DNA of 64,000 nucleotides, taken from positions 42,640,045 through 42,704,044 of the forward strand of contig CM067556.1 in the NCBI GenBank assembly GCA_034509755.1. Reading direction: 5' to 3'. This DNA comes from Anisodus tanguticus. Lineage: Eukaryota; Streptophyta; Magnoliopsida; Solanales; Solanaceae. Each line of letters begins with the position of its first letter. Position 1 is the first letter of the stretch. Below are positions 32,351-44,564 of this stretch, one piece after another. The notes under the pieces were generated by a model. The model ran no database searches. It was not told where the DNA came from and saw only the letters and a list, made by a program, of their open reading frames with translations. The position numbers and the translations under genes are program-made.

Positions 32351-33412
32351 CACAAAACACTTCTTCTTGCGATTGAAGCATCGAAGAATATCTCAATAAT
32401 CAATTAGAACTACTATCCATGAATTCAAGACTAATGAAAAGCCCTGTGAATGTAAGAAAACATTAAGGGTTTAGTCTAAAGGAAAACATCTATCGAATAT
32501 TTTCCTCTCTTGGTTCAACCAATAACTCAAGAAGCTCTTTCGATTACTTAGAAGAATCACCAATTAAAACGAAACAAAATACTGCAAAGATATTCAACAA
32601 ACTATTTCTCTTTCGATGAAATAAAATAATAAATAACTTTGCAATTCAATTCAAAACTCCATTAATAAATTCAAACAATAAAACAAGAATTGAATCTAAA
32701 AACGTCAATCAACACATCATGTCTGTCAAAACCCTTTTAAAAAATTACTTCATAATAGAATAAAAGAACATAAAAGAAATAGAAATAGACAATATTACAA
32801 CCGACGATTGATTTAAACTTTCGTATTGAATCAAATCGGGATGGAAAGTAATGAATCCGGGTGTCTGAACTCTTCTACGCGCCTCTAATGCTCCCTAGGT
32901 AAAAAATCCCTTCAAAAATGTATTTGAGTGTAATTATAGAATAACCCAAAAAGTTCCGAGACCAAAATACCCTTAAAAATTCAGAAATCTGAAATTGCCA
33001 AAAACTGGCTTGCTGCGTTGCGCAGGGCGTCACGCTAGGCGACACGTTAGGCATAATCTTCAGAAACTTTGATTTTTAGCAACCTGTAGGAAAATGGGTA
33101 GGCGTGACGCGCAGGGCGTAGCGCCAAGCTTGTTTCATGATGTCGTCCATTTTTTTCAAATTTTTTATAGGCATACTCGGTCCTTGAACCCCGAACTTGA
33201 TCCCGATTTATTCATTAGACTTCTACTCAGACTTCGAAGTGTCAGAACCTCCATTTAAGATCCAAAATGTGTGTTTGCTCAGAAACAAGTCCTACACAAG
33301 AAAACACATGTAATAAGTATAAAAATACTAACATTATATCTCAAACATGATTAAATGGTAGAAAATAAAAGGCGAATTATAGGTAAAAATATTTGTTTTT
33401 AGACTACCATCA
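31766..33412 (-). repeat. D LTR segment 3, nearly complete copy
   Basis: Collinear with 36130-37725 and ends GACTACCATCA at 33412 next to the internal region. It starts about 20 bp inside the LTR (TAAGCGCTTCGCTACT). It has a 65-bp (AT)n tract that the other LTR lacks. Confidence 0.8.
32283..32347. repeat. (AT)n microsatellite, about 32 units
   Basis: Uninterrupted AT run. The homologous place in the other D LTR (about 36655) reads AGATAAATATTAAGATAA, so the expansion arose in this copy. Confidence 0.95.
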
Positions 33413-35100
33413 ACACCCCACACATAAAGCATTGCTCGTCCTCGAGCAATCAAACTACACTCAAATGAAAGATGACCTTTTCAAATGACTATTCCTAACT
33501 TGTCATGCTAAGACTATTTAAAATAAATATAACATACGTCCGTAATCATCGAGCCTCATGACTCAACTCAAAAGCATCAATATTTTTTTTATAATATGCT
33601 CATTTACTCCATCAGAGAAGCCAAGGAATATCACTTATCCTTCGCAAATCTTGTGTCCCTCACACAAATAACAGGAATAGTCCCACACACATAAAATTCT
33701 AGAACAATCAGGGACCCAAAATAGAAAGAATTTACGCTCTCACTCAGAAACAAAGTTCATGTGCCACAAAAGATGTACCATAAGATTGCCCTTGGTGTAC
33801 TACTCCACTAATTCAAGCTCATTCAGTCTAAGATCAAATAGGACTTAATTTGGTTGTAATGTAAGCTGAGGACGGGTAGGATACATATGGATAGTAGTGA
33901 GTACACCTCCCTAAGAACTTTAATACATACAATTTCACAGTTCAAACTCCACACTAGTGTTGAACAACCTTTCTGACCCTTGAAAGTACTAGCACCAAGT
34001 TCCCATTTTCTTTAAGCACAAATAAAGCAAGAATCACCACTAGTAAGGATTTGTTTTGCGAACATTTTCTTTTTCTTTTTGGTTTTCACTCCTTTTTAGA
34101 GGATCTCTAATTTCTTTTTTCATGGTCACCTTTCTCCATTTTTCTTAACTTCCACTCAAAAGCCAAACCAAACCTCCATTAGCTTTTAAAAAAAAATCTT
34201 TTAATAATATCAAGTGCTCACGGGAGGTTAAGGGTTCAAAAAGATAAATCAAATCAAAAGGGCTAGGCTTGTAGTGTGGTTGTCAAAGAAATAAGATCAC
34301 AAGCTCAACGAGGCTTACTAGGATACGTGCAATTAGGTGGGTCAAAAGCATATATGGCTCAACAAAGAAACACCTATATCACTTTCTACACTGATTAAGA
34401 TTTTCATTTTGCTTTGCACACACTCGGGGCAAGTTCTAGACATCAAATGACATACACAGAATATCAACAAAAAACCTCACACACACATTGCCACACGACT
34501 CACTCAAGACAGAATTCCTGGACATTCGCCTAGGACATATTGAGACAATAATTATTTCTAGTACTTATACATGAGTTGAAACGTGAGCCTAGGCGTCACA
34601 GATAAGACACTCATTATTCTCAAGGAATAGACAAAATTTAGGAAGAACCCTATAATTCACACAAAATCATTAAATTCTTTACTCCTTAAAAAATTAACTA
34701 CACCCAATTAAAAAAATCAACCCTCAGAAAAGAACCGCGGCACAAAGAAAAACCAAGGGGTTATTGCCAAAAAATAAAATTAAGACCCCCCCCAAAAATA
34801 ATAATAATAACAAACACATATTTACATTTTCACCCCACATTTTAAATTATGTCATGTCCTCATGACACTTAATTAAAAGATAAGAGGTAAGGATACTCCT
34901 CTAGATTTTTTTCTTCTTCGGGAACTTATTAACTCAACCCTTAATTCTGAACGTATTCCTTATTTTTGCTCTTTGGGGTTCTTTATAAAACTCATTAGGC
35001 CAAATTATCCTGTGAATAAATGTAAGACCCACTCTTTCATTCTTTCTTGGCCTCATTTTGAGTTGTGTATTGTTCCGGCAGGATGATCCTCAACTTGTAC
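33413..35100 (-). other. Non-coding 3' internal region and polypurine tract of D
   Basis: On the minus strand the last bases before the LTR are TGTGTGGGGTGT, a polypurine-like tract. The rest is AT-rich with no domain. This kind of 3' region (GGACGAGCAATGCTTTA, minus strand) is common in Tat/Athila relatives. Confidence 0.55.
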
Positions 35101-35123
35101 TTGTATTCTTTTGCATGATCAAT

Positions 35124-35871
35124 TCATGCATCTTCCAAAAAATCTTCAAAAATAAAATTTGCATGGTCAAAGTTAGAATAAGAAAAGAAAGAAGAAAAGC
35201 CATGATAATATTTTTCCTGTGTGTCCAAGATCATTTGTTTCTCATTCTCCTCTAATGAAGGTTGTAAACGTGGAAGAGTGGATGAGGTTTTGAACTCTTC
35301 TTCTATTGCTTCACAATCAACCAAAGCATGATCCTCCTAAATCATCTCGATCGAATCAGAGTCTTCTTGTAAAGTAGCAACTTCTCTCCCTAAATGCTCA
35401 TCCTCTTGTGTAGGCTCATTTTTACATGGTGCCTCCTCTATATATTCACCATCACAATACAGTAAGCTTTTTGACAACATACTTACAATTTGACTCATTT
35501 ATGTTGTTAGGTTCTCAATGGCTACATCATTTTGTATAAATCTCTCATCAACACATTTTATGAACTTAAACATAAGCTCTTCTAAGCTACCCTTCTGTCT
35601 TCGCTCTCATTCCAGTCATAATTAAGATATTCATTATGTTAAGAGTTAAATTGTGCTCATATGAAACATCCTTCCTGTAAGCACTAGAAAAAGAGTGACA
35701 CTTTTCGTAAGATGAGCCACAAGAGGAATACTTACCTGCTTGATAATCAAACCATTGATGATTTCCACTACATTTGAAACAAATAGCAAATTTTTGAGAA
35801 GATTCAGTTGCTAACTTTTCAATTGTTTTTCTTGGCACATTGTGCTCCATTTTTAAGCACTTCGAGTTCAA
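35124..35871 (-). pseudogene. Degraded gag-like frame of D
   Basis: Minus-strand pieces: 35871-35587 with CFKCSGNHQWFDY, a possible broken zinc-knuckle region, then SLEELMFKFIKCVDERF and NDVAIENL near 35560-35490 in a shifted frame, then 35324-35124 (MVDCEAIEEEFKTSS). The SLEE...KFI...D.R....N..AI.NL pattern resembles the gag C-terminal region of Athila/Tat elements as I remember it. In-frame stops and at least one frameshift are present. It lies just after the primer site, where gag belongs. Nothing of pol follows. Confidence 0.4.
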
Positions 35872-36086
35872 TCCTCAAGAATGTTTTCTTCAAACTTTCC
35901 TCCCTAGCACTTGTCTGGTACTACCAAAGAAATCTTGAAGACTAGTTAAATTAAACAAACAAACAAAGAAATAAATAAAAAATTAAATCTAAAAAGAAAT
36001 AACTATTTTTAATTTTTTTATTATTTATGCAAAAAAAAAACTTGAATTAATACACAAGATTATAGTTGAATATTATTTGTTGCCAA

Positions 36087-36104
36087 TCCCCGGCAACGGC
36101 GCCA
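36087..36104 (-). other. Primer-binding site for tRNA-Asp, element D
   Basis: The plus strand reads TCCCCGGCAACGGCGCCA, identical to the 3' end of plant tRNA-Asp(GUC) with CCA as I know it; the minus-strand element therefore carries the complementary PBS starting TGGCGCCG, 5 bp inside its 5' LTR. This fixes the element's orientation. Confidence 0.85.
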
Positions 36105-36109
36105 AAATT

Positions 36110-37725
36110 TGACGAACGCAAAACACAGTATAACTTATGCGCTTCTCTAGTCAAAAGTAGTGTAGTTTAAGATCATCTCCATATTGATTGGTACAAATAT
36201 TTACTTCAATAAAAATTCACTTAGTATTATTCAGGTGATCAAAACTTGAGTTTGTTGTGGTTATAAACCACGATTATAGACTACAACTTAAAGACAATTG
36301 ACAACGAAAACAACATATACTATTAATAAGAAGGACAGTAGATAAAACAGATGCAAGATTTCAGCAATTAGTTTCGATTTGTTTTATCATTCTCTTCAAA
36401 TATTTATTTGAGTCTTTCGAATTCAATAAGTTTTTAGTTTACTCAAGAATCTAATAAAACTCTTCCGATTATTTATTCAGATTCTACAAATTAAACTAAT
36501 GCAAGCCGTGACCATGTTCAAGAACTATGGATATAAATATATCTTCACACTACTTCTCACGAATATTCTCAGCTAATAACCCTAGACAAATTATTGAACA
36601 GTCTCTTTCGATTACTCAACAAAATCATTCAATCAAGAACTAAATCAGATAAATATTAAGATAATTTACAAAACACTTCTTCTTGTGATTATAGCATCCA
36701 AGAATATCTCAATAATCAATTAGAACTATTATCCAATGAATTCAAGACTAATGAATAGCCCTGTGAATGCAAGAAAATGTTAATGGTTTAGTCTAAAGGA
36801 AAACATCTCTCGGATATTTTCCTCTCTTGGTTCAATCGATAACTCAAGAAGCTCTTTCAATTAGAAGAATCACAAATTAAAATAAAATAAAATATAGCAA
36901 AGATATTCACCAAACTATTACTCTTTCGATTAAATAAAATAGTAAATAGCTTTGCAATTCAATTCAAAACTCCATTAACGAATTCAAACAATAAAATAAG
37001 AATTGAATCTAAAAATGTCAATCAACACATCATGTCTGTCAAAACTCTATTAGAAAACTACTCCATAATAGAATAAAAGAACATAGAAGAAATAGAATTA
37101 GAAAACATTACAACCGACGATTGACCCAAACTTTCCTATTGAATCGAATCGTTATAGAAGGTAACGAATTCGAGCGTCCGAACTCTGCTACGCGCGTCCA
37201 ACGCTCCCTAGATCAAAAGTCCCTTCAAAAACATATTTTGGGTGTATTTATAGAATATCCCAAAAGTGTCCGGACCATAATACCCTTAAAAATTCAGAAA
37301 ATTGAAATTGGCAAAAAATGGCCTATCGTGCCGTGCAGGGCATTGCGCCAACCAACGCGGCAGGCATATTCTTCAGAAACTTTAATTTTTAGCAACCTGG
37401 AGAAAAAATGGGTAGGCGCGACGCACAGGGCGTAGCACCAAGCTTGTTTCACGATGTCGTCCGTTTTCTTCAATTTTTTTACATGCATTCTTGGTCCTTG
37501 AACCCCGAACTTGATCCTGATTTATTCGTTGAACTTTTACTCAGACTTCGAAGTGTCAAAACCTCCATTTAAGATCCAAAAGTGCGTGTTTGCTCGGAAA
37601 CAAGTCCTATACAAGAAAACACATGTAATAAGTATAAAATACTAACATTATAGCTCAAACATGATTAAACTATAGCAAATAAAAGACAAATTGTAGCTAA
37701 AATATGTGTTTTTAGACTACCATCA
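36110..37725 (-). repeat. 5' LTR of element D (minus strand)
   Basis: 1,616 bp, plus-strand ends TGACGAACGC and ACCATCA. Intact and unrearranged, so it is the reference for interpreting 30614-33412. ORFs at 37121-37488 lie within it. Confidence 0.85.
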
Positions 37726-37730
37726 GTAAC

Positions 37731-38629
37731 ACTTTAAAGTATGATTGTTATACATACTCTTCTTGTGATGAGCATAATAGTAAAGACTGTAATTATGAGT
37801 AATATAATGATGAGAAAATTACTAGAGGATATTTTGTTCAATTTCTTACTATGCTTCTATTTCTAAACAAGAGAGTGATAGTAGTTCTTATATTTATTTT
37901 GTTGGAGAAGGTGGTGGTATATGTGGAAAGAAGTTGAAAGTGTGTTTGACATGATTTAGGAGAAAAAATTGAGCTTTTATGAGTAAAATATTACTTCATT
38001 TGAGATACTCAAACAAGATATTTAGATTAAACTATTTTTATTTAAAAGTGAAATTGAAATATAAATAAATTTATAAAATAAACATTGATTTGCAAATAAT
38101 GTGTGTCAAAATGCCTTTATAACTCAAGCAAATATTCTTGAAGTATGCATATGACAAAATTCAACATTTTGCAATACAAATTTTATAATAATGATATGAG
38201 ATAAAAGTTCAATGCACGTTCAAATATAAGCTTTCATCAGCTTGCTGTAAGATTAACTTAATGCTGACATGATCTTGAACATGATAATTTTACATAGAAA
38301 CGTTACAAAAAAGTATCTGAGGCAGAAGACATTATCGCGAGCGAAAGCGTTAACTGAAATTGATTTATACCCCTTTGCCCTAGCCTTACGTTACCACAGT
38401 CATAAAAAGATGTAGAGAATATATTGTAACGCTATTGGGTGGAGGGAGGACCAACTAATAGAAGTTGTGACTTAATCCAGTACGTCCATCAAGTAACCGA
38501 TCTAACGGCGAGATTTATTCTTCATTAAATATTAATTATGTGCATTATATTAATTGGGCCACACATTAGAATAAAATTCTAACACTTTCTTCAACAGAAA
38601 ACTGGATATAATAAACTCACATAAAGGAA
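37731..38629. other. Unassigned AT-rich segment
   Basis: The first 70 bp continue the acidic gag-like segment interrupted by D. The remainder has no coding or RNA signal that I can see. Confidence 0.35.
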
Positions 38630-38634
38630 TTGCC

Positions 38635-40174
38635 TGAAAGTATATTTATGTCCTAGAGACAATCTGTATTAGGACAAATGTACTTTATACACATTCGTAT
38701 TATTATTAATGGAGATTAATATTTTGGCATTTGCAATTATTGAATAATTATTTGATTGTTTGTAATTATTCATTAATGTGCATTCCTTGAGATTACGTTG
38801 TCATTATAGAGTGAGATATTCATGATAGAGCGTAACTCTTAAAATAGCATCGACTAATGATCATCGAGAATGGGATATCGATGATATGTGATAAGTTGAC
38901 ATGTGGTCTGCATCACATCCTTAGAGGATGTAGTATGTCTCACCTGCTACGAGTAATTGCTACTCGTGATGGACACATGTATACTTTAGAAGTATTGGTA
39001 TACCATGTTGATATATTGTTTGTTATGCTTGTCTAAAGCATGATCAGCGTGTGGGAGATTGAAGTCCTTAGACTTGAGGTCAATATGCGCCTTGTCTACA
39101 AAGTAATGTACTTTGATCCTGTCCTAAGCTCAAATGCCTTATAGGTTCAGATACGACTTGTATTGAGTACATTACGATGTGGATTGAAGGTGGTAGTTGA
39201 GCCAAGATTAGGATTCATTCCTCGAATGTATATTCAAGAGAACACTCGGATTCTCAGTGATATTAGGTTGACTAAGTCATTGGCCAACACAATAGACGTA
39301 CTTAGAATATGGTATAGTTGTCAACTAATATAGATGAGATACAATGATTAAGCCATTTGGATAGACACTTGAGAAATCCTAAGCTTGATCGGGTGTGTCG
39401 TGAATGAAAGGATTTTGTCTTACCACAGAAAGGTTAAGTTTACTGGATTCGCGTAAACGTACTTCACATATTGAGTTCGTCTTCCGGCACCGTCTAGGAG
39501 TTTCGTGTAGACCTTAATTTGATTAATGTCGATATGAGAAGGCATGTAGGGTCACACTATGTCGATTGTCCATTTCGATCTAAGGATGTATTGAGAGAGT
39601 AATTAAATGTTCGATTTGGAATCGAGATATTTAAATGAATAATGATTATTTTAATTAAGTCAAAATTGGATTTTTGGATTTAATTAAGAATGAACGGAAA
39701 ATAAATCGAGACAGTGCAGGTGCACGTCGAGCGCCGCGACACCCATACCCTAGGGCCGCGGCGCCTCTACATCGATTTTTGGGCCAGGACCAAGCTCAAA
39801 CCCTAATCCGGTTTTGACCTAATTTCCAACTATAAATAGAGGCATTCCCTTTCATTATTCACACACTATTTCTGAAAAACATTCTAAGCCTTAGAGACTT
39901 AGAATCAAATACTCTTGAACCTCTGCCGGATTTCCTAGCTTTTCGAAAGAGAAATACATTGAAGCTTGGAGCTTGCAATTGGAAGGACAATCGCGTGTGC
40001 ACCTCACAGTTGATAAACATTCCAAATTATTATAACTTGTAAGTAAATGTTTTATGTTACAAGTTTAATTGTTGTATAACCATACCAGAAATATTATTGG
40101 GGTAAGTAAGAAACAAAACTTTTAAACTTCCGTTGTGCCTTACTTATGTGTTTTGAACCCAATAAAATCCTACA
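38635..40174 (+). repeat. 5' LTR of element I
   Basis: TGAAAGTATATTTATGTCC...CCTACA. Contains a short GC-rich stretch near 39728-39766 (GAGCGCCGCGAC and GGGCCGCGGCGCC), followed by a TATA-like ACTATAAATAGAGGC at about 39829. Confidence 0.85.
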
Positions 40175-40175
40175 G

Positions 40176-40189
40176 TGGTATCAAGAGCT
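40176..40189 (+). other. Primer-binding site of I (initiator tRNA-Met)
   Basis: TGGTATCAAGAGCT one base after the LTR matches the usual plant Copia primer site TGGTATCAGAGC with one extra base. It is a useful contrast to A, B and C, which lack such a site. Confidence 0.8.
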
Positions 40190-40552
40190 CAAGCTGGTTC
40201 AATGGTTATATAACAATTGAATAGAATAATAATATGGGTTAAACATAAAATTGGATTAAAATGAGGTTTCTTGAAATATATCTTGAACAAATGTTGACCT
40301 TTAATATCACCCTAAATTATCTCCTATGCTAACTCGGGGAAGTCATTCCGCTCTAACTCGAACTAAGCCAAAGTGTGTTGCCCGGCTCATTGCATGGTGC
40401 ACGGCTAAGAACGAGTAAGAACGGATGATGGTCGATATGGGCGTTATTGATAATAGTGGGTGATGATAAAGGACTTGTGATTTGATCCCTAAATTGGATT
40501 TAGGGGTCGAACGATTTTGAAAAATCAATACAGAAATGTTTGTGAGGACATC

Positions 40553-40830
40553 GGCGCTGTGGCCCTATGGTAGGGCGCCGCGGCCCTATGGTAGGGCGCC
40601 GCGGCGCTTGCTAAGGTTTCAAGGCGGCGTCGCGGCTCCATGGTGTAGCGTCGCGGCCCTAATGCTTCATTTTTTAAGTTCCAGACTTTTTGGACATTAG
40701 GCGTCGCAGCCCCATAGTGGAGCGTCGCGACTCTATAGTGGAGTGCCGCGGCTCTAATGCATTGGAGAAGCAGAAATTCGGTTTCTGCCTCACTAGCGCC
40801 GCAACCCTAATGATTAGAGTCACGGCCCCG
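40553..40830. repeat. GC-rich tandem block in the leader of I
   Basis: Repeated units of about 20 bp (GCGCCGCGGCCCTATGGTAG and variants such as GGCGTCGCAGCCCCATAGTG), about ten in total, decaying towards 40830. Includes the palindrome GCGCCGCGGCGC at 40596-40607. The frame at 40690-40917 is an artefact of this repeat. Confidence 0.7.
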
Positions 40831-41740
40831 ACGGTCGGATTTTTTTTTTGTTCGGAATGTTTAACCCATGATTATTATTATACAGTATATTTGATAAGAA
40901 TACTGTTTATGTGCTAAATGTCAAATTGTTTGACATTTAAATTACTAGAATAGCGTCCGCTATAACTGTCTGGGCAGGCGGCGTCTGATGTTTGATTAAA
41001 CCATCTTATATCATGCATATTGGGTTGACAGTTCCCAACTATATGTGTCATTAGTTTGCATGATGTTAAGATGTCATATTGGATATGGCGTAAAAGAGTT
41101 GATCTTGGTTAAAACCCTGAATAATATTTCCCAAAAATTTAATACAAGTCTCATTTAAATGAACGCGTCGTCCGTTATAATTGATTGTAGTGCAAAATCT
41201 TTTTCGGCGAGATGAGTATTTATGCCACAACATTTGCTCTAAGTCTACGAGGACTCAGACTCTTTCATAGATGCATGTTAAATGTAGAAGTGGGTGATAA
41301 ACCTTCATGAGTATTTACACCACAATGTTTGCTCTATGAGGCAAAACTCACTTAGATACATAATTGCAGTCGCATAACGGGGTTGACTTGCTAGGATGTC
41401 TTGGCACCACAGTGTCGGACAAGCCAAGGGATACAGATTGATTGTTTAGAACATTCGGTCAAACATGAGTTACAAATTATTTGTAATTGGTTTAGAGACC
41501 TACAAGGTTGTGCTACTGAAGTTATCAGCCACAGCAAATGCGGAGATAGCATGAACCTGGATCATGGCCCATTATGACCATATTTGATATGAGTCTGTAT
41601 TCTTCCATGGGGTCGAAGAGTATGTTAAAATAGTGGGAGCTAGTTAAACTAAAGGTCATGTTAATTAGTTAACGAATGTGTTCACTAGAAATTATATTAG
41701 AGTTTAATTTCAAGTCTATTTGTTTCTTCAGTCGTATAAA

Positions 41741-42049
41741 ATGTCAAATCTATCGCTGAAAATGTTGGTTGAGACAAACAAGTTGACTGGATCAAATTAC
41801 CCTGACTGGTTAAGAAATCAGTGATTGGTGTTAAAACTAGAAATAATTGAGTATGTGTTAGACACAGTATTCCCCACAGTCCCTGCTGAAAACTCTGATG
41901 AGTATGCCATGTTTGACAAGGTGGCTTATCAGAAACGTTTGAATGATGCTATCTTGGCAAAATGTATAATGTTGTCTTCCATGACTATGGAGTTACAGAG
42001 GCAACATGTACTTTATACACAATGTACTTTATGTACATTTATGTCCTAA
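41741..42049 (+). pseudogene. Copia gag N-terminus of I, truncated
   Basis: ATG at 41741 begins MSNLSLKMLVETNKLTGSNY with PDW following, a typical start of the Copia gag domain (L-T-G-N-Y...W). A TGA replaces a codon after LRNQ (41821-41823). The frame then runs through YVLDTVFPTVPAENS to MELQRQH and enters LTR sequence. Normal gag would be several times longer. Confidence 0.75.
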
Positions 42050-43620
42050 AGACAATCTGTATTAGGAAAAATGTACTTTATACACATTCATATTATTATT
42101 AATGGAGATTAACATTCTGGCATTTGCAATTATTGAATTATTATTTGATTGTTTGTAATTATTCATTAATGTGTATCCCTTGAGCTTACGTTGTCATTAA
42201 TAGAGTGAGATATTCATGATAGAGCGTAACTCTTAAAATAGCCTCGACTAATGATCATCGAGAATGGGATATCAATGATATGTGATAAGTCGACATGTGG
42301 TCTGCATCACATCCTTAGAGGATGTAGTATATCTCACCTGCTATGATTAATGGCTACTCGTGATGGACACATGGATACTTTGGAAGTATTGGTATACCCT
42401 GCTGATATATTATTTGTTATACTTGTCTAAAGTATGATCAGCGTGTGGGAGATAGAAGTCCTTAGACTTGAGGTCAATACGCGCCTTGTCTACAAAGTAA
42501 TGTACTTTGATTCCGTCCTAAGCTCAAATGCCTTATAGGTTGAGATACGGCTTGTATTGGGTACATTACGATGTGGATTGAAGGGGGTATTTGAGACAAG
42601 ATTAGGATTCATTCCTCGAATGTATATTCAAGAGAACACTCGGATTCTCTGTGATATTAGGTTGACTAAGTCATTGGCCAACGTAATAGACGTATTTAGA
42701 ATATGGTCTAGTTCTCTACTAATATAGATGAGATACAATGATTAAGCCATTTGGATAGACACTTGACAAATCCTAAGCTTGATCGGGTGTGTCGTGAATG
42801 AAATGATTTTATCTTACCACAGAAATGTTAAGTTTACTGGATTCGCGTAAACGTACTTCACATATTGAGTTCGTCTTCCGGCGCCGTCTAGGAGTTCCGC
42901 ATAGACCTTAATTTGACTAATGTCGATATGAGAAGGCATGTAGGGTAACACTATATCTATTGTCTGTTTCGATCTAAGGATGTATTGAGAGAGTAATTAA
43001 ATGTTCGATTAGGAATCGAGATATTTAAATGAATAATGATTATTTTAATTAAGTCAAAATTGGATTTTGGATTTAATTAATAATGCACGGAAAATAAATC
43101 GAGACAGTGCAGGTGCACGTCGAGCGCCGTGACGCCCATACCCTTGGGCCACAGCCCTGTGCAAGAGCACGTCGAGCACCGCGTCACCCATACCCTAGGG
43201 CCGCGGTGCCTCTGTATCAATTTTTGGGCTAGGCCCAAGCTCAACCCCTAATTCGGTTTTGACCTAATTTCCAACTATAAATAGAGGCATTCCCTTTCAT
43301 TATTCACACACCATTTCTGAAAAACATTCTAAGCCTTAGAGACTTAGAATCAAATACTCTTGAACCTCTGCCAGATTTCCTAGCTTTCTGAAGGAGAAAT
43401 ACATTGAAGCTTGGAGCTTGCAATTGGAAGGACAATCACGTGTGCACCTCACAGTTGATAAAGATTCCAGATTATTATAACTTGTAAGTAAATGTTTTAT
43501 GTTACAAGTTTCATTATTGTATAACCATACCAGAAATTATTATTGGTGTAAGTAAGAAACAAAACTTTTAAACTTTTGTTGTGCCTTACTTATGTGCTTT
43601 GTACCCAACAAAACCTTACA
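42030..43620 (+). repeat. 3' LTR of element I
   Basis: Matches the 5' LTR from TTTATGTCCTAAAGAC onward. The first bases differ (TGTACATT against TGAAAGTATATT), so the junction with the gag remnant may carry a small rearrangement. Near 43120-43210 the GC-rich stretch has been duplicated relative to the 5' LTR (two GTCGAGC-GCC segments). Confidence 0.8.
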
Positions 43621-43625
43621 TTGCC

Positions 43626-44004
43626 TACTGCTGACAAAGTGATTATATAAAAGGGAACAACCAATCCCCAACTTGCTCATACAAGATCAAACTTTAAACA
43701 CAGTAGACCACATTATAAATATTGAGAATCATTGAGAGCATTTAATCCATTCAGATATTCACAAGTCTTTCCACAAAACTATTTTTCATATATTTACAAA
43801 TACATTTGACTTGGTGAAGAAAACCCAATAAGATTCGTTTACTAATGTACTAAACCATGAGTACATGAGTTTTCAGAAATACCATTTTCCCAAACGCAAG
43901 CCTACTGAAGTCCTGTGCAGCCAAAAATATAACTTCTTCAAAAGCATATGCAAACATACAAGAAATCACTGCAAAATACCAGCAAAGCAGTGCCAAGAGA
44001 CGAG
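43626..44004. other. Unassigned spacer
   Basis: No recognisable element or gene. It lies between the TTGCC duplication of I and the LTR of E. A minus-strand 66-codon frame (44050-43850) is hydrophobic but has no supporting context. Confidence 0.35.
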
Positions 44005-44023
44005 TATTAGCGAATATTCTCCG

Positions 44024-44323
44024 TGTTAAATATACACAATATACACACAATATACACGTGTATATTATGTATAATTGGCTCTCGGATTCCCCTTGTACCG
44101 TGTAGGATTAGTAGTATTTTAGTATCCTCATTTAGGTAATTGTAATGTAATTAGTATTGTACACTTACCATGATATTTGTATTATCATAAATGTATAGTT
44201 AGTATCCAAGTAGAATAAGGTTTTATAACTAGAATAAGAATAAGATTCTCCTATTATTTTAATATGTGACTTGTATATACAACCTTTCAATCAATGAAAA
44301 TAATCAAGGGATTATTTCTTTCA
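44024..44323 (+). mobile_element. 300-bp Copia solo LTR inside the 5' LTR of E
   Basis: TGTTAAATAT...TTTCTTTCA with perfect CTCCG duplications at 44019-44023 and 44324-44328. The uninterrupted site is in the other LTR of E (TTCTCCGAATATTCAC, about 49117). A second copy of the same LTR, in the opposite orientation, lies at 52678-52953. Confidence 0.85.
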
Positions 44324-44475
44324 CTCCGGATATTCACAGTATATTTTGTAATTATGATAGGTGTATATTTTTAGGTAACTTAGGATTCTTATTTTATTAG
44401 GAATCAACCTCTGTACAACTATATATATTGTGATTAATGAAAGGAATCCCGAAGGGAAATTATTCCAATCTTACA

Positions 44476-44489
44476 TGGTATCATGAGCC
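44476..44489 (+). other. Primer-binding site of E (initiator tRNA-Met)
   Basis: TGGTATCATGAGCC directly follows the LTR end TTACA. Confidence 0.8.
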
Positions 44490-44564
44490 AAACCCTAATC
44501 CCTACTCTTTTCTTTCTCCCAGGCCGCCGACCACCATCCAAAGTCTTCTCCCTTCCTCTCAGCC

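Larger units (their letters stand above)
23983..37725 (-). mobile_element. Non-autonomous Ty3/Gypsy element D (Athila/Tat-like), nested host of B
   Basis: Flanked by perfect 5-mers GTAAC at 23978-23982 and 37726-37730. Read on the minus strand the order is 5' LTR (37725-36110), tRNA-Asp primer site, degraded gag-like frame, non-coding 3' region, polypurine tract, 3' LTR (33412-23983). The minus-strand LTR begins TGATGGTAGTC and ends TCGTCA. Only about 2.7 kb lies between the LTRs and there is no pol. The 3' LTR is rearranged and contains element B and a SINE. Confidence 0.8.
38635..43620 (+). mobile_element. Internally deleted Copia element I
   Basis: Perfect TTGCC duplications at 38630-38634 and 43621-43625. 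LTRs of about 1.54-1.59 kb end CCTACA and CTTACA. The interior is only about 1.86 kb: an initiator-Met primer site, a non-coding part with a GC-rich block, and 88 codons of gag that run straight into the 3' LTR. All of pol is absent, so it depends on other elements for movement. Confidence 0.85.

Noticed and set aside
36087..36104. Possible tRNA-Asp gene
   Set aside because: Only the last 18 bases including CCA match; nuclear tRNA genes do not encode CCA and no upstream tRNA body exists. It is a primer-binding site.
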